The notes beneath the pieces are model-generated. The model made no database searches. It saw only the letters and a program-made list of their open reading frames with translations, and was not told the DNA's origin. A DNA stretch of 64,000 bases from Ochotona curzoniae (Eukaryota; Chordata; Mammalia; Lagomorpha; Ochotonidae): NCBI RefSeq assembly GCF_017591425.1, contig NW_024466599.1:56681501-56745500 (forward strand). Reading direction: 5' to 3'. Positions 47,051 through 58,737 of the stretch are shown here, piece after piece. The translations under genes and the position numbers were made by a program. The stretch's first letter is position 1. Every line of letters starts with the position of its first letter.

Positions 47051-48823
47051 ACTACATTAAAATATATATGAAGTCTTTAGAACAATTGGAGAAGAGAAAA
47101 TGACCAGGGACATTAAATCTGTATGCCATTTTGCTTATCTGCTCTTACATGTAGATTATGATTGATCATCAGCAAATATAAAAATGCATTTTATTCTTTA
47201 CTAGAAAAATACTGCTTTCCAGAAGAAGCACTGTCTCACAGAAGGTTCAGCCTTCAGGAAAGTGGAGAGAAGATTAATATCTGTGGATTGTTTCATGTGT
47301 AATTAAGGGCCTAAGAAATCTCAAATTTTCACAGCAAAAATGCTGCTTTCCCCATGGGGCTCTATGACAAATGCATCCATTTGGGCAAGTGGATGACTTG
47401 CATGGAGTGATAATGAGGGAGTCAATATTCCACAGTGGCTGGGTGTACTAGGTGACAAATTGCTTCCCCTAGTACTCTTCCACATGGTCCCTGAGGGCCA
47501 GCATCATGAATAGATGGATTGAGCTGCTACAACTTTGGTGAAATTCGAGTAGTAGCAGATTATACTCATGGCCAATTTAGAAACATACTAGTTCTTTGTT
47601 GTTGAATTACCACTGGAACAAGTAAGGAAGGCTACCTCCAGAAGACTACTATAGAAAAGCACATCTTTCATCTGGAAAAAGTTGTTCCCCATCTTTAGTT
47701 CCTCCCTGTGTTAGTCCAATAGATTGATATTGGACAATGACAAATTTAATTGTGGTGCATAGATCACTAAACACACGCATATTATTTTCGTCTATATGGC
47801 TGTGCCTTAACTTTTACAAAATCAGATTTTCTAATTATTTATAGTGGATGCACAGAAACCACATATTATATACTGTCAGATTCTTATTTGGCATATAGTT
47901 AATGTGCACATTTTGAGGTCTAGTGGAAAATTTTAGCAAACATGGGGGCTGAGAGGTGCTTACATGGTTCCTAGTTGATCAGCTGTGTCATGGTCTTTAG
48001 GTAATTCACTATGGTCTGGTGGGCCACAGCCTGCTTTGGTGCCTGCCTGAATGTAGCTAGACTTCCTCCAGGATTTCCCAAAAACAGGACATTAAGGTTT
48101 ACCTATAGAGAGACAGGATGCTCCTTGAGATAAGAACGTTGAGGTCTTTCTCTCAATTTAGTAAATTCCTTTTCATAAAGGACAGGCAAGGAACCTTGTG
48201 CTAAGGCAGAAAAACATGAACACTTGGGGGTTAGGAGGAAAAGCATAAGTCTGGATCTTGATTTTACATCGTACAGAATTGGTTTCACAACTTTCTGCAG
48301 CCTTGTTGGATTCTGTAGGGAATGCATTTACATTCCAGTGAGTTATTCTACCTTCTAGAGATATATAATACATAACTGCTGTGAGTGTTGACCGCTATTG
48401 ACTCACAAATAAACCCCTCTGAGTATTGCCCTTGCCTAACAAAATCTAATTCATACTGAAACCTATGGGATATAACTTTCTCATTCCAGAGATAGTCCAT
48501 ATATAATGACAAACGCCCAAGTGTACAATATTTCAGGCCTCTTCAAGGTAACTGTACTCACATTCATTAATGCATCAGAACTTATCATGGGATTACACGG
48601 ATCTTAGACACAACATGCACCCATTAATTTGCTTGAATCTTCACGTAGTCTGTTCTAATTTCCTCACTTTTCATGGGCTTGGTCTGAGCTTAGGTTTTCT
48701 GGAAAGATATGTAATCTAAAATATTCATCTACATTAGAATAAAGTTTTTTTTTTCACACATCCCAATTCATTTGTAACATGTTTCCTTCTAGGTGGACAC
48801 AAAGCATATGAAAGTAAATGATA
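47051..48823. other. Unassigned DNA
   Basis: No firm repeat over 1.7 kb. A 45-base block at 47492-47535 resembles the first part of an old C-type SINE without its continuation. Minus-strand frames at 48103-48373 have no known motif. Confidence 0.45.
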
Positions 48824-49150
48824 GGCCCGGCAAAGTAGACTAAGGGCTAAAGTCTTTATCTTGCACACTCCAGAATCCCATATGGCCACTGGTTCTAATC
48901 GCAGGAGCTCTGCTTCCTATCCAGCTCTCTGCTTGCGGCTTGGGAAAGCAGTCAAGGATGGCCCAAATCCTTGACCCTGCATTGGCATGGCAGACCCGGA
49001 AGAGGCTCCTGTCTCCTGGCTTCAGATTGGCTCAGCTTCAGCTGTGTGGCTTCTTGGGGAATGAATCAGAAGGAAGAATCTTTCTCTTTTTCTCTCCTCC
49101 TCTCTGTATATCTGACTTTTCAATAAAAATAAAATAAATCTTAAAAAAAT
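48824..49150 (+). mobile_element. C-type SINE, full length
   Basis: GGCCCGGCAAAGTAG head, B box GGTTCTAATCG (48891-48901), and a CAATAAAAATAAAATAAATC tail. A few deletions in the core ('ttggcatggcagaccc'). Confidence 0.93.
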
Positions 49151-49309
49151 CAAAAGAAGGCAGATGACAGTGGTATAGTGTAAGCTACCTACCAGATCTA
49201 GAGGATGAACTTCACCATTCTCTAGCCTATTTCTGCCATGATGTCAAGTGACTTCCTAACTGGAACATACATAAAATACAGACTTAAATACATCTGATTA
49301 AGGAGAAAT

Positions 49310-49310
<1 letters not shown>

Positions 49311-49355
<45 letters not shown>

Positions 49356-49361
49356 GTGTGT
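49311..49361 (+). repeat. (GT)21 microsatellite plus short GT remnant
   Basis: Uninterrupted GT from 49311 to 49352, then TTTGTGTGTAG. A length polymorphism is likely. Confidence 0.97.
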
Positions 49362-49413
49362 AGTAGATAGATGGGTAAGGAAAGAAGGAAAGATGGGGGT
49401 GGAGAGTCTCACT

Positions 49414-49565
49414 GTAGTGATTCTCAAACAAGAGCACTGATGAGAATCAATCAAGGTTTGTTATAACACATTGTTGCCACAATCCTAAATTTCTAACTTG
49501 GGTTTGGGCCTAAGCATTTATCTTTAGGAAAATTCCCAATTTGAGCAACTATTGGTCTACAGAAA
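49414..49565 (+). mobile_element. MER5A-like hAT (Charlie) DNA transposon
   Basis: The opening TAGTGATTCTCAAAC, 'gagaatcaatcaaggtttgt', 'taacacattgttgccacaat', 'aatttctaacttgggtttgg' and 'agcatttatctttagg' follow MER5A in order. A non-autonomous fossil with no transposase. Confidence 0.8.
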
Positions 49566-50046
49566 TAACTTCAACAGAATTTTCTTAGGTCATTAGACAA
49601 CTGTATAATCATTGCTATCCAATATATCAGCCAGCTCTGAGTAAACCTTGGAAATTCTTGAGAATGGAGACTCATTTTTAGCTGATTTAATTTGCAGCCA
49701 AGGATCATTTCATGTTAATAAAATTTCCTTTCCAATGTGTGGAACCCATCTTCAATTCTGGTTCAGATATTTCCAAGGTTGGAAGTAATGACTTTATTTA
49801 GATATTTACATTAATATTATTTGCCTTTGCTTCTAAAAATATATGTCATTAATAAAAGCACAAAACCATATAAAACATTGTGGATATCAGACACTCCTGT
49901 GTGACTGATTTCATATGTGTTCTGCCTTATCTTACTTTTAGGATCTTTATTCTAAAATAAGATTCTTATTATAATTTTCTTAGGCAGTGGTGCAAGCATT
50001 TCCTCAATTTCTTGAATTGTTTTGCCTAAGAGGACAGTTGACTGGA
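49566..50046. other. Unassigned AT-rich DNA
   Basis: No feature recognised between the DNA transposon and the LTR-like element. Confidence 0.5.
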
Positions 50047-50400
50047 TGTGTAGGAAGATAACTGATTAAAAGAGTGCATTGGGAAGCCTTGCCAGTATGG
50101 AGCCATGGCTAGCTGCTGTCCTGGTTTGATGTGGTACTGCACAGGCCAGGAACTCCCTAATTCTCAGGTTTAGACAATAGATCAAAGAGCGGTGCTTCCA
50201 CTCACAGGCAGAGTTGTAGGAATTCACATGTCTCAAGTCAACTCCTACTTGCTATTGACATAAATTCTGCAATTCCTAATCCCTTATGCTTACTTGATTC
50301 TTAGTCTTTAAAAGCCTGATGTTGTTAACAAACTTCAGCTATTGACCATCAGTTAGTAATGCACAGGTGCGATGATCAGCTACAAGCTCCATTGTTGCTG
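50047..50400 (+). mobile_element. Second solo LTR-like copy, related to 4340-4725
   Basis: It shares ACTTCAGCTATTGACCATCA (50326-50345) preceded by a TTTAAAAG TATA-like box (50306-50313) and AACAAA in place of AATAAA. The upstream half is GC-richer and only loosely similar to the copy at 4.3 kb. No flanking viral genes. Confidence 0.5.
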
Positions 50401-51084
50401 GACAGCGAACAGTTTTGTAGACCTACAAATTAAACAGTATATACTTCTTTCTTCCAATGTACATTACTCTTGTGATTAGTACTTCTGTACAACAATATTG
50501 CTTCTTACTTTCCAAAACTACATATGCTGTGAAAAAATCACCCACTGCTTTCCCCACATCAAATAAGATCTGGAAGCATTATTGAAAGAAGTTTATACAA
50601 TATTGAAAATGTATAAACACACTGGAGGAAACTTAGATCTATTACAGAGGAAATTCACTTGCACAAACAATACGTGAAAACGAGCAATTCCTTTGTATGC
50701 AATTTTTGTCTCCTGGCTCTTAAAGTTAGTAGTTGTTTTGAACTCACTTTAGAACTAGTATGCCTATTACATGTTTTCTTCCATCTGAGCTGATCCTCTA
50801 CTAGTATGCATTAATGAAAATTTTCTTTTGGAAAGAGGCACCATGTGTTCAGATTTTGCCAAAATCAAATTTGTATTTTGTAACTATAAGGCATTTTATT
50901 TGGGTAGGCATAAAAATATTATGAAGCATGAATTTCAGGGGCAAAATAAAACATTTTAACAAAAATTATCAAAGAAAATAAGTTCATGAGAAAATAGTGT
51001 TGCACAAAATCTTATATTGGCTTGGGTCATAATAGTGTGTAGAAATGAAAAATGAAGTAATATACTATTTCATTCACCTGCACT
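50401..51084. other. Unassigned AT-rich DNA
   Basis: Nothing recognisable. Confidence 0.5.
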
Positions 51085-51300
51085 TTTTTTTATTAATTAC
51101 ATTGCATTATGTGACACAGTTTTATAGGCACTGGGAGTCCCCCCACCCCTCCCTAAACCCTCCTCTCATGGTGAATTCCTCCAGCTTGTTGCATTACCAC
51201 AGTTCAAGTTCAGCTGAGATCGTTTCATTGCAAGCATCTACCAAGCATAGAGTCCAGCATCTTATTGTCCAGATAAGTTCAACGGCCTCACCTGCACTCG
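51085..51300 (-). mobile_element. L1 3' end, copy D1
   Basis: Antisense poly(A) (51087-51094), 'gacacagttttataggcact', C-rich tract (51139-51160) and 'agtccagcatcttattgtcc'. It breaks at about 51284-51300. Confidence 0.7.
51139..51160 (-). other. Quadruplex-forming tract in L1 3' UTR, copy D1
   Basis: On the minus strand: GGG, four bases, GGG, one base, GGGG, one base, GGGGGG. Same position relative to the poly(A) end as in copy B. Confidence 0.65.
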
Positions 51301-51613
51301 ATATTGATATTAAGCCAAAATAACTGCTTGGGCTCAAGAAATGCAAACTAACTTATGCTAGCTATATTCTGCATAAATAAGGGTAAAAATTCTATATTTG
51401 TATTCAGGATATTAACAGAATTATTTTACAAAAGCAAATACATAGTAATGTTTTGTCTATGTAAATCTCAGTTATGGACTAGTATGCTATTCCAAACCAG
51501 TTTAAACACTCATTCATTTGTTCAGTTGTGTGTTTCTCAATTCCATTACTCATTTTGATCTGTTTTGCTTTCTTTTTAAGAAAATTGCAATTAGTCATGA
51601 TTCCTTCTTTGCG

Positions 51614-51740
51614 GGCATGGACCACACAGAGTCCAGCATCTTATTCTCCAGATAAATTCAACAGTTTCATTGGGAGACCATCCCTGGTCTGAAAGTAGAG
51701 CTGGCAGAGTATCATTCCCTGCAATGAAAAGCCACTACAC
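51614..51740 (-). mobile_element. L1 3' UTR, copy D2
   Basis: It repeats the D1 block (AGTCCAGCATCTTATT, 51630-51645) and continues where D1 stops, through 'gaaagtagagctggcagagt' to the AATGAAAAGC junction at 51725-51734. D1 and D2 overlap by ~50 bases at roughly 85% identity and are separated by ~330 bases. Confidence 0.65.
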
Positions 51741-51835
51741 AACTTCAACAACAATTTACAACATCATGAAGTTAATTGACATGGTATTGAGTGACCAATA
51801 TGTTAGAAAACGCAAGTTCTTAACCACATCCTGTC
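51741..51835 (+). mobile_element. Inverted L1 ORF2 linker piece, copy D2
   Basis: The plus strand reads STTIYNIMKL and then MVLSDQYV, the ORF2 KLNN..LLND region, on the strand opposite to the adjoining 3' UTR. It fades after about 51835. This is the fourth occurrence of the inner junction. Confidence 0.55.
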
Positions 51836-51942
51836 ACTACTTCATTGACATTCCTATATTAGTTTATACACAAGCGGCTGTTATACACTTTAAAATGGTT
51901 ATAGGGTACTATTCAAATGTTTTGTGTCTATTTTCATTCTTA

Positions 51943-52004
51943 TACTTAGCAGCTTATAATATTGAAGTGTGATTACTTAGCAGCTTATAATATTGAAGTG
52001 TGAT
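51943..52004 (+). repeat. Perfect 31-base tandem duplication
   Basis: The 31-base unit starting TACTTAGCAGC at 51943 is repeated without a single change at 51974-52004. It must be recent relative to the surrounding worn repeats. Confidence 0.97.
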
Positions 52005-52160
52005 TTTTTTACTGAACTTCACGAATTTTAGGATGGTCCAAACAGGCTTATAACTCAAACATGCCAAATATTAACAATTAGGGAGCAGAACAGTTTTAGG
52101 AGGGGTGTGCAGATAAATCTTTAATACCTTAGTGAGGAGTAACTAATCTTCTAAGCTTCC

Positions 52161-52226
52161 ACTCTGTCTCTCTTCCTGTCTGTATATCTGACTTTCCAAT
52201 AAAAATAATTAAATCTTAAAAAATTA
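52161..52226 (+). mobile_element. 3' remnant of a C-type SINE
   Basis: Only CTGTATATCTGACTTTCCAA and its TAAAAATAATTAAATC tail plus part of the upstream pyrimidine tract remain. Strong 5' truncation. Confidence 0.75.
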
Positions 52227-53934
52227 TCTCATTTTCACTTGAAGTATACAGCTCCCATATCCCCTCAAGAGTGTTGCTTTAATGACTTCCTAATATTACA
52301 CATCCTTCATATCCTTATTCCAATTTTTGGATCTTCACTTTGTTTTCCTTCATGTAATTTTGTAAATTTGGACAGGTATCTGGATGACGTCCGAGAAAAG
52401 AGAGTTGAGGAACGTATTTAGGCAAAAGATTCTAAATCATAGATGCAGAAATGACTTGATGTGCTTGAGAATGACAGGATAGTGTAGTGTAGCATCATTT
52501 TGAAGATACAGAAAGAGACTTTACAGTATATAAGTTTGATTGTGAATGTTAATTTAGGAGATATTTAGCATGGGTATGACATGATCAAATTTGCATATTG
52601 TTCTTTTCTCTGATGCTTAAATACTGCGGGACAGATGCAACCTAGTCAAAGCCACTACATACCTTTCCTGGATGGCATAGTTGTCTGCTGGTTCTTCTGT
52701 TGTTACTTCAATTGTCTCAGAAGCATGTGAAAGGAAAAGTTTCTCAAAGTTATTCTTTTATTCTGTATTTTCTCTCCTTGAAATATCCTCCCATATCTTA
52801 ACTCTTCCTCCCTAAATTCACAGCTCATATAATAGTGTTTTTTGTGTCACAGAAATACACTCAAGAAATACAGAGGATAAATAAGAATAAAGAAGGAAAT
52901 TTGGAAGTCTTGGTTTAAAAAAATCTTTAAAAAGAACTGTCTTAATGAGTTAATGAATAAGTAAATGAATAAAGAATTTAGAAAAAGAAGAAAAAAATCT
53001 TCATATTGTCCAATTCATGAACAACTGTAGTCAATGTGCTAAAATTGTCAATATCTTTGCCATATTTTACTTTCCCTGATTGTGTAAGTATCGTTGGGTG
53101 CCTCTTAATATGTGCTTTAAACTTGAGGCAAAGAAGTGTATGTTGAAATTTCAATTAGTGATTTCATTATAGATATGGCCTTACTAAAGGAGAATCCGCA
53201 GACCGGGCTTTGGTAATCAAAGATCACAAATGCAATTATTCTATCCTTACATACTTATAATTTCCCTTTGCTTCAGAGCAAAGAAGGAATAATAGCTTGG
53301 AAATTCAAGGCCCTGACTCTAATCCTTAAATTCTATTATTGAAATAAACAGTTTCACCAGATACCTGTGTAGCAGGGGCTCAATATTAAGGGTAACACAA
53401 AATCTATGATCAAAGTGAGTGTATGTTTAATACACTCGCAAATTCATCTATTCAATCAACTTTCATATGGTTATCATTCCCATGTCTTAGCCATATTTTG
53501 ATCTATAGAGATACCATTATAAAGTGTAATCCCAAATGCATTTCTTCTGACTTTATTCTCTTTACTCTAACCTCATGATTCAAAATTGTCATTTCTTCAC
53601 ATATTTTGGAAAGATATAATTCATAGATTTTTTCTTTTAACCTGTGAAACAAATTTCTTTTGCTGTAAATAGGATCTGACAAAACAGCATGGCTCAAAAC
53701 AAAGTAAAAAAATTATTCTTATGTTTTCTTTTGCTAATTTTACAACATAAGGACTTACACTAAAATAATAAAAAAATGATCAGTTGATTTTTTTCATTTG
53801 GTATGAAATATGGTGCAATTTAATTCTTTTTCATATGAATATCCATATTTCCCAGGATAATTCATCAAACAAAGTCTTCATTTTCTAATTGTGTCTTCTT
53901 GGTAACATTACTAGTAACTAATTTACCATAAATA
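52227..53934. other. Unassigned DNA; possible ancient repeat at 52480-52620
   Basis: The block GACATGATCAAATTTGCATA (52578-52597) resembles an old mammal-wide repeat. The rest is AT-rich single-copy DNA. Confidence 0.4.
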
Positions 53935-54130
53935 AGTTTATTTCCAGGCTCTCTATTTCATTCCATTGATCTACATGGTTGTCTTATCCCAGTATCATAT
54001 GATTTACACTAGCATAACTTTGTAGTGCATTTTAGAATCAAACAGTGTTGTGCCTCCAGCATTGTTCTAGCTCAAGATTGCTTTGGTTTTTCATAGTTTT
54101 CTATCATTCCATATATGATCTACTTTTTCT
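53935..54130 (-). mobile_element. Old L1M ORF2 fragment
   Basis: Antisense blocks 'tttccaggctctctatttca' (53941-53960), 'cattgatctacatggttgtc', 'agcataactttgtagtgcat' and 'tgcctccagcattgttctag' are the well-known L1 ORF2 region that precedes the C-terminal part. Confidence 0.8.
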
Positions 54131-54337
54131 ATGTCTTCCCCTCAGCTTACATCTGTCAAATGCTATATTCCCTGTCAATATTTTAGGCAAAAGTGTAGAG
54201 CCATGCTTTCTGGGAGTGACACTGGGAGAAGGGGACAGGATTATTGCATTTCATCCAAAGCTTTAACCTCTAGACTTAGTGGGAAAAAAAAAAAGTAAAC
54301 ACCTCAATTGGTCTTTTCTTTTTTTCTTAACCTTTTT

Positions 54338-54990
54338 AAGAAGTAGATCTATTCTGTTTATTCGAAAGGCAGATATTGGGGCCAGCGGCGTGGCCTAGTG
54401 GCTAAGTTCTCGCCTTGAATGCGCTGGGATCTCATATGGGCGCCGGTTGTAATCCCAGCAGCTCCGCTTCCTTTCCAGCTCCCTGCCTGTGGCCCGGGAA
54501 AGCAGTCGAGGACGGCCCAAAGCTTTGGGACCCTGCACCTGTGTGGGAGACCCAGAAGAAGTTCCTGGATCCTGGCTTTGGATTGGCATAGTATCGGCCA
54601 TTGCGCTCACATGAGGAGTAAATCATCGGAGGGAAGATCTTCCTCTCTATCTCTCCTCCTCTCTGTATATCTGACTTTCCAATAAATAAATAAATCTTTA
54701 TTTAGAAAGGCAGTTATTAAGAACAGTGAGACAGAAATAAAGATATTCTATTCACTGTTCAACCCTAAATGGTTAAAAAAAAAAAAAGCTTGGAATGGGC
54801 TAGACCAAAGTCAGAAGCCAGGAACTCCAGGAGCATATCCTAAAAGAATGGCAGGGGCCCAGAATCTGGGACATTCAGCTGTTTTTTTTACATGCATTAG
54901 CAGGCACAAAAGGAGGTGGAGTAACTGAGACTCAAACAAGTGTCCTATTGTGATGACATTATTGCAGGTAGTAGCTGAACCTGTTCTCTA
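54338..54990 (-). mobile_element. Old C-type SINE, split by a younger SINE
   Basis: The tail part (54338-54377) and the remaining body (54719-54990: 'gaagccaggaactccagga', 'agtaactgagactcaaacaa') are separated by the SINE at 54378. The body is worn and carries an A13 expansion near 54776-54787. Confidence 0.7.
54378..54704 (+). mobile_element. Young C-type SINE nested in an older one
   Basis: GGGGCCAGCGGCGTGGCC head, A box TGGCCTAGTGG (54391-54401), B-box-like GGTTGTAATCC (54444-54454) and tail CCAATAAATAAATAAATC. Target duplication GAAAGGCAGATATT (54364-54377) and GAAAGGCAGTTATT (54705-54718), one mismatch. Confidence 0.96.
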
Positions 54991-55600
54991 CAATATTGGT
55001 TCTTTGCTCTTTATTGCTTAAGACCAAAAATTTTAATGTATTGTTATAAATGTTATTATTCTTACAGATGGTAGCTGGAGGGGTGAACATTGGACTGGAA
55101 TGCACAATATTTGCAATTCCGACAGTGCAGGTAGGAGCATCATGGGATTAAATTTGGTGGTGTCTTTGGCTTGATCTTTCAAGCAGATATAACTATTTGC
55201 CCAAAGAGAAATCAAAGAATCCTGGTACTCAAGAAAAAACAAAAAATTTATGGAGAAGACCCTAAGGAAACAATTTGAAGTTTGTTACCTATTTACCAGT
55301 AGGTTAGGAACCGATCTAGGGGTAGACTCATAACTACCAGCTTCCTATCCCAGAAATTATGATCTAATGCCAACTGTGATGGAAATAAAATTCTTAAATT
55401 GAAAAATATATTTGCTAAATATATTTTGAGTTTCATATTGTTAAACAATGCTTTTTAAAAATTCAACTTTGATCAAAATATGTTGTTAAAGAATGTAATA
55501 AATTATCAAAAATACTGTGAACACATATATGCAAAACAAGTAATTTTCTTTTGGAGGACAAGTACCACAAATTTCCCTCTAGAAAAAAAAAGTGCATTTT
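54991..55600. other. Unassigned DNA with a 63-base splice-bounded frame
   Basis: The interval 55068-55130 lies between TTATTATTCTTACAG and GTAGGA and is open in two plus frames. It is described under findings; I do not call a gene. The rest is AT-rich. Confidence 0.4.
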
Positions 55601-55905
55601 CTGGTTGGCACAGTGGCACAGCATGCTAATCCTCCCCCCTGTGATACCAGCATCCTATGAACTCTGGTCTGTGTCCCAGCTCTCCACTTCCAATCCAGCT
55701 GTGTGCTTAAGGCCTGGGAAGGCATACAAGGATGCCCCAATTTCTAGTGACTCTGTCCTCACATAGGAGACTGGGAAGTAACTCCCGGCTCCCTGCTTTG
55801 GATCACCTCAGCTCTGGCCTCTGGCCATTTGCAGATTCTCTCTCTTTTCTCTCTCTCTCTCTCTCTAAAAATCTACATTTCAAATAAAAAGAAATACATC
55901 TTTAA
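55601..55905 (+). mobile_element. Old C-type SINE
   Basis: CTGGTTGGCACAGTGGCACA head, 'cacttccaatccagctgtgt', (CT)n tract at 55838-55865 and a CAAATAAAAAGAAATACATC tail. It belongs to the older, rabbit-like layer. Confidence 0.85.
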
Positions 55906-57371
55906 GAACTAGTATATTCCCCCTAAACCTTTGTGTAGCAGGGCAATACTATATATATATTTTTTTTCTTACTCTGCATAAGTCATACTAAAGTAAAACA
56001 CAGTATTTCTATTTGAACCAGGAATTATGGGATGCAGGCTTTTCAAAATCATTAGCGTTCTGGCTCAGCTCCAAAATGTACTACCCTTCCTGAAAGAAAG
56101 TGATGTTACTTCCTTGATCAGAAGAATGTATGCTCAGTTGTCAAAATGTTTTTGGATAAATCCCTCTTGTTACCAAAGGTATAAATGTTTAAGTTGTTAT
56201 TTCAATATCAAAAATGAGGTTAGTGATCAAAGAAGAAACAAAACTGGATATTTTTTTCTTTAATTTGACTGATCAGGTGCAAATTAATGACCTAACTTGC
56301 TAATAACGTTTCTCAAATCATCATTAAAAAAAATTTTTTGGTAAAGCTGTTTTTCTTTCAGTTTTCTTACAAAAAAAGGCTTTTAAATTTTAGTTTATAA
56401 TAGAATTTCATAAAGTTCATAAAGCCTCAATATTCTGTTAGACAGAAATATGTACGTGTCTGAGAATAAATGTTCTCCTTTTGATAAAATAATTTCATTA
56501 CTCAATTCTTCTATATTCAGTCCATCAGAAAAATCACTTTTGAAACATTTAATGTCTGAAATATTTGAGAGAAAGTGAATTAATCTCCCTGCTATGGTCT
56601 AGTTGTCAGAGTTTAATTCCTTCCTGGTTTTATTGAACTGATTGAATTGTGACTCTTGGGTTATTGAACTTTGGTACTTTCCCATCAATATGTATAGAAA
56701 CTGTAAGAAAAAAAAACTGTATTGAATAGTAGATGATGGAATTCAGCAGTAATGGGAAAATTTCAATATTTTCACAGAAAAGATTGATCCAGGCTCAATC
56801 ATAGACACTTGATAATACATTTAAATTGATAAAGGAGATACAAACAGATGAAGTCTGCATACTGAAATTCACGCTGCGAAATGAAAGCAATATTATGTGC
56901 ACATAATAAAAACTCTACTTTTTAAAAGGAAGAAAATGAACAATGAATCCAGAAACCACTTTCTGAAATTCTGTAACCATATTATTAGACTTAAAGATTA
57001 ACAAAAATAAAGTAAATAATAAGCTAGTAAAAGAAAAGCAACTAAGCAACTCTGCATCTTATGAACATTACTCCGGAACTGGTTGTGTTGCCAAAATATG
57101 TCCTAGGAAAAACCCAACTTCTACAAATGGATTCTGTTTTAATGAGACATTGGTGCCTTCCATGCCATACTCCCTTGCTTAAACTTCCCAGTGCCTATTT
57201 GTGTATAAAAGATTCTGAGTGAGCCTATAGCATCGTATCATAAAAATAAGAAAGTAAAAATAAATTTAAAAATAACTAAAAGCTATACCAACAGGGATAA
57301 AGGATTCTGAGAAGTTTTATAATATAGAATCTTTATAGGTATGCTTTTCGTTGTACTTATTTGTTGCTTTT
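55906..57371. other. Unassigned AT-rich DNA
   Basis: No repeat or RNA recognised; a short TA run lies at 55952-55961. The 78-codon plus-strand frame at 56027-56263 has no known motif. Confidence 0.5.
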
Positions 57372-57629
57372 CTTATGCTTGCATGGCAGGGAAGATTTTC
57401 CATGTAATAGCTGACTTTGAAAATTGCCACAATGGCCAGGCTGCAATTTCAGTCCCCAACATGGGTGGCAGGGGCCCAAATAAAGATCCATGAAGTGTTG
57501 CCTCTTAAGGAGGGATTAGCAAGAGACTTGATTGGAAGCGGAGCAGTTAGGACTCGAATCCAGGTTCTCAGATATGGTATGCATGCATCTCAAGGGCTTT
57601 GGACTGCTGTGCCAAAGTGCCTATCCTAA
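57372..57629 (-). mobile_element. Old C-type SINE
   Basis: Minus strand: 'ttgccacaatggccaggctg' (57423-57442), 'acatgggtggcaggggccca', and the head with 'gttaggactcgaatccaggtt' (57547-57567). The tail is degraded. Confidence 0.75.
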
Positions 57630-57689
57630 AGATATCTCTTAAAGAATTTTAAAAATTTAAATATTTAAAATTTTTCAAATTTCAATTTA

Positions 57690-58007
57690 TTTATATATTT
57701 ACTTATTTTATTTCTATTGGAAAGTCAGATATACAGAGTGCAGGAGAGATAGAGAGGAAGATCTTTTGTCTGATGCTTCACTCCCCAAGTGGCCACAAGG
57801 GCCAAAACTGAGACAATCCAAAGTCAGCATGCTGGAGCTTCTTACGAGTCTCCCATGTGAGTGCAGGGTCCCAAGGCTTTGGGCCATCCTCGACTGCTTT
57901 CCCAGGATGCAAGCAGGGAGCTGGATGGAAAGTGAGGCTGCCAGGATTAGAACCGGTACCCATGTGGGGTCCTGGCACGTGAAAACCAAGGACCACACCG
58001 GGTCCTT
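57690..58007 (-). mobile_element. C-type SINE with a disrupted head
   Basis: Minus strand; the body is near the older consensus and the B box is intact (GGATTAGAACCGG, 57944-57956, + strand). The segment between B box and 5' end is shortened and rearranged, so the A box is lost. Confidence 0.9.
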
Positions 58008-58737
58008 AAAGATACTTTGTAAATGGCTTCTACAATTGGCTGATCAGAAAAGGCCAAAAAAAAAAAAAATTGAGACATATTTGTCAGTGCCAAGTGTGGT
58101 GAAAAGATAGTACAGCTAGGAAAATTCCTAATTGCTCACTGGTGTTTTATTTCAAATACTTCTAATGTGAACTAGGCTGGTATGAGATTCTCAGAGACAT
58201 TAGGTGTACATTCTGTGTCTCTGATACATAACCTGGGGACAATGGTCCTGTAGACAGTTCTCTTTTCCCGCCTTGACTTGTGGCTTCAAGAAATCTGGTC
58301 CTGTTGAGGCCTGAGATGAGGTCAAATATGAACTGAGTAACATTCCTCAGTGTTACCTTCTGACCACCTGCCCCTGGCATTGCTACACTGCATGAGGAAA
58401 GAGAGCTGTTCACTAATAAGTCTCCCCACAAGCCAGGAGTGACTATTTTACACTACACTAAAAATGCAGCTCACTGTATTCCACCTACTACACTACTTCC
58501 CTAGAGAAGCTCTGCCTGTATGATCTGCAAAGTGACTTGACCTTTGCTCAAGTCAGCTCATCTTGAGGTCTTTAGAAACAAGAGTCAGTTTCTTCAAATT
58601 GTTTCAGTTCATTTCTTTAAACCTCATATTCTGCACCAGGACTAACCTTTATTTCTAGTTGTATGCTTTTGATATTATCCATTCATTTGAAATACTGTAC
58701 TCATTAAAAATATTACTAAATTTGCTTTTTTCTTTTT
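58008..58737. other. Unassigned DNA, GC-richer at 58180-58440
   Basis: No family or domain recognised. The minus-strand 89-codon frame at 58162-58431 has no known motif. Confidence 0.45.
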
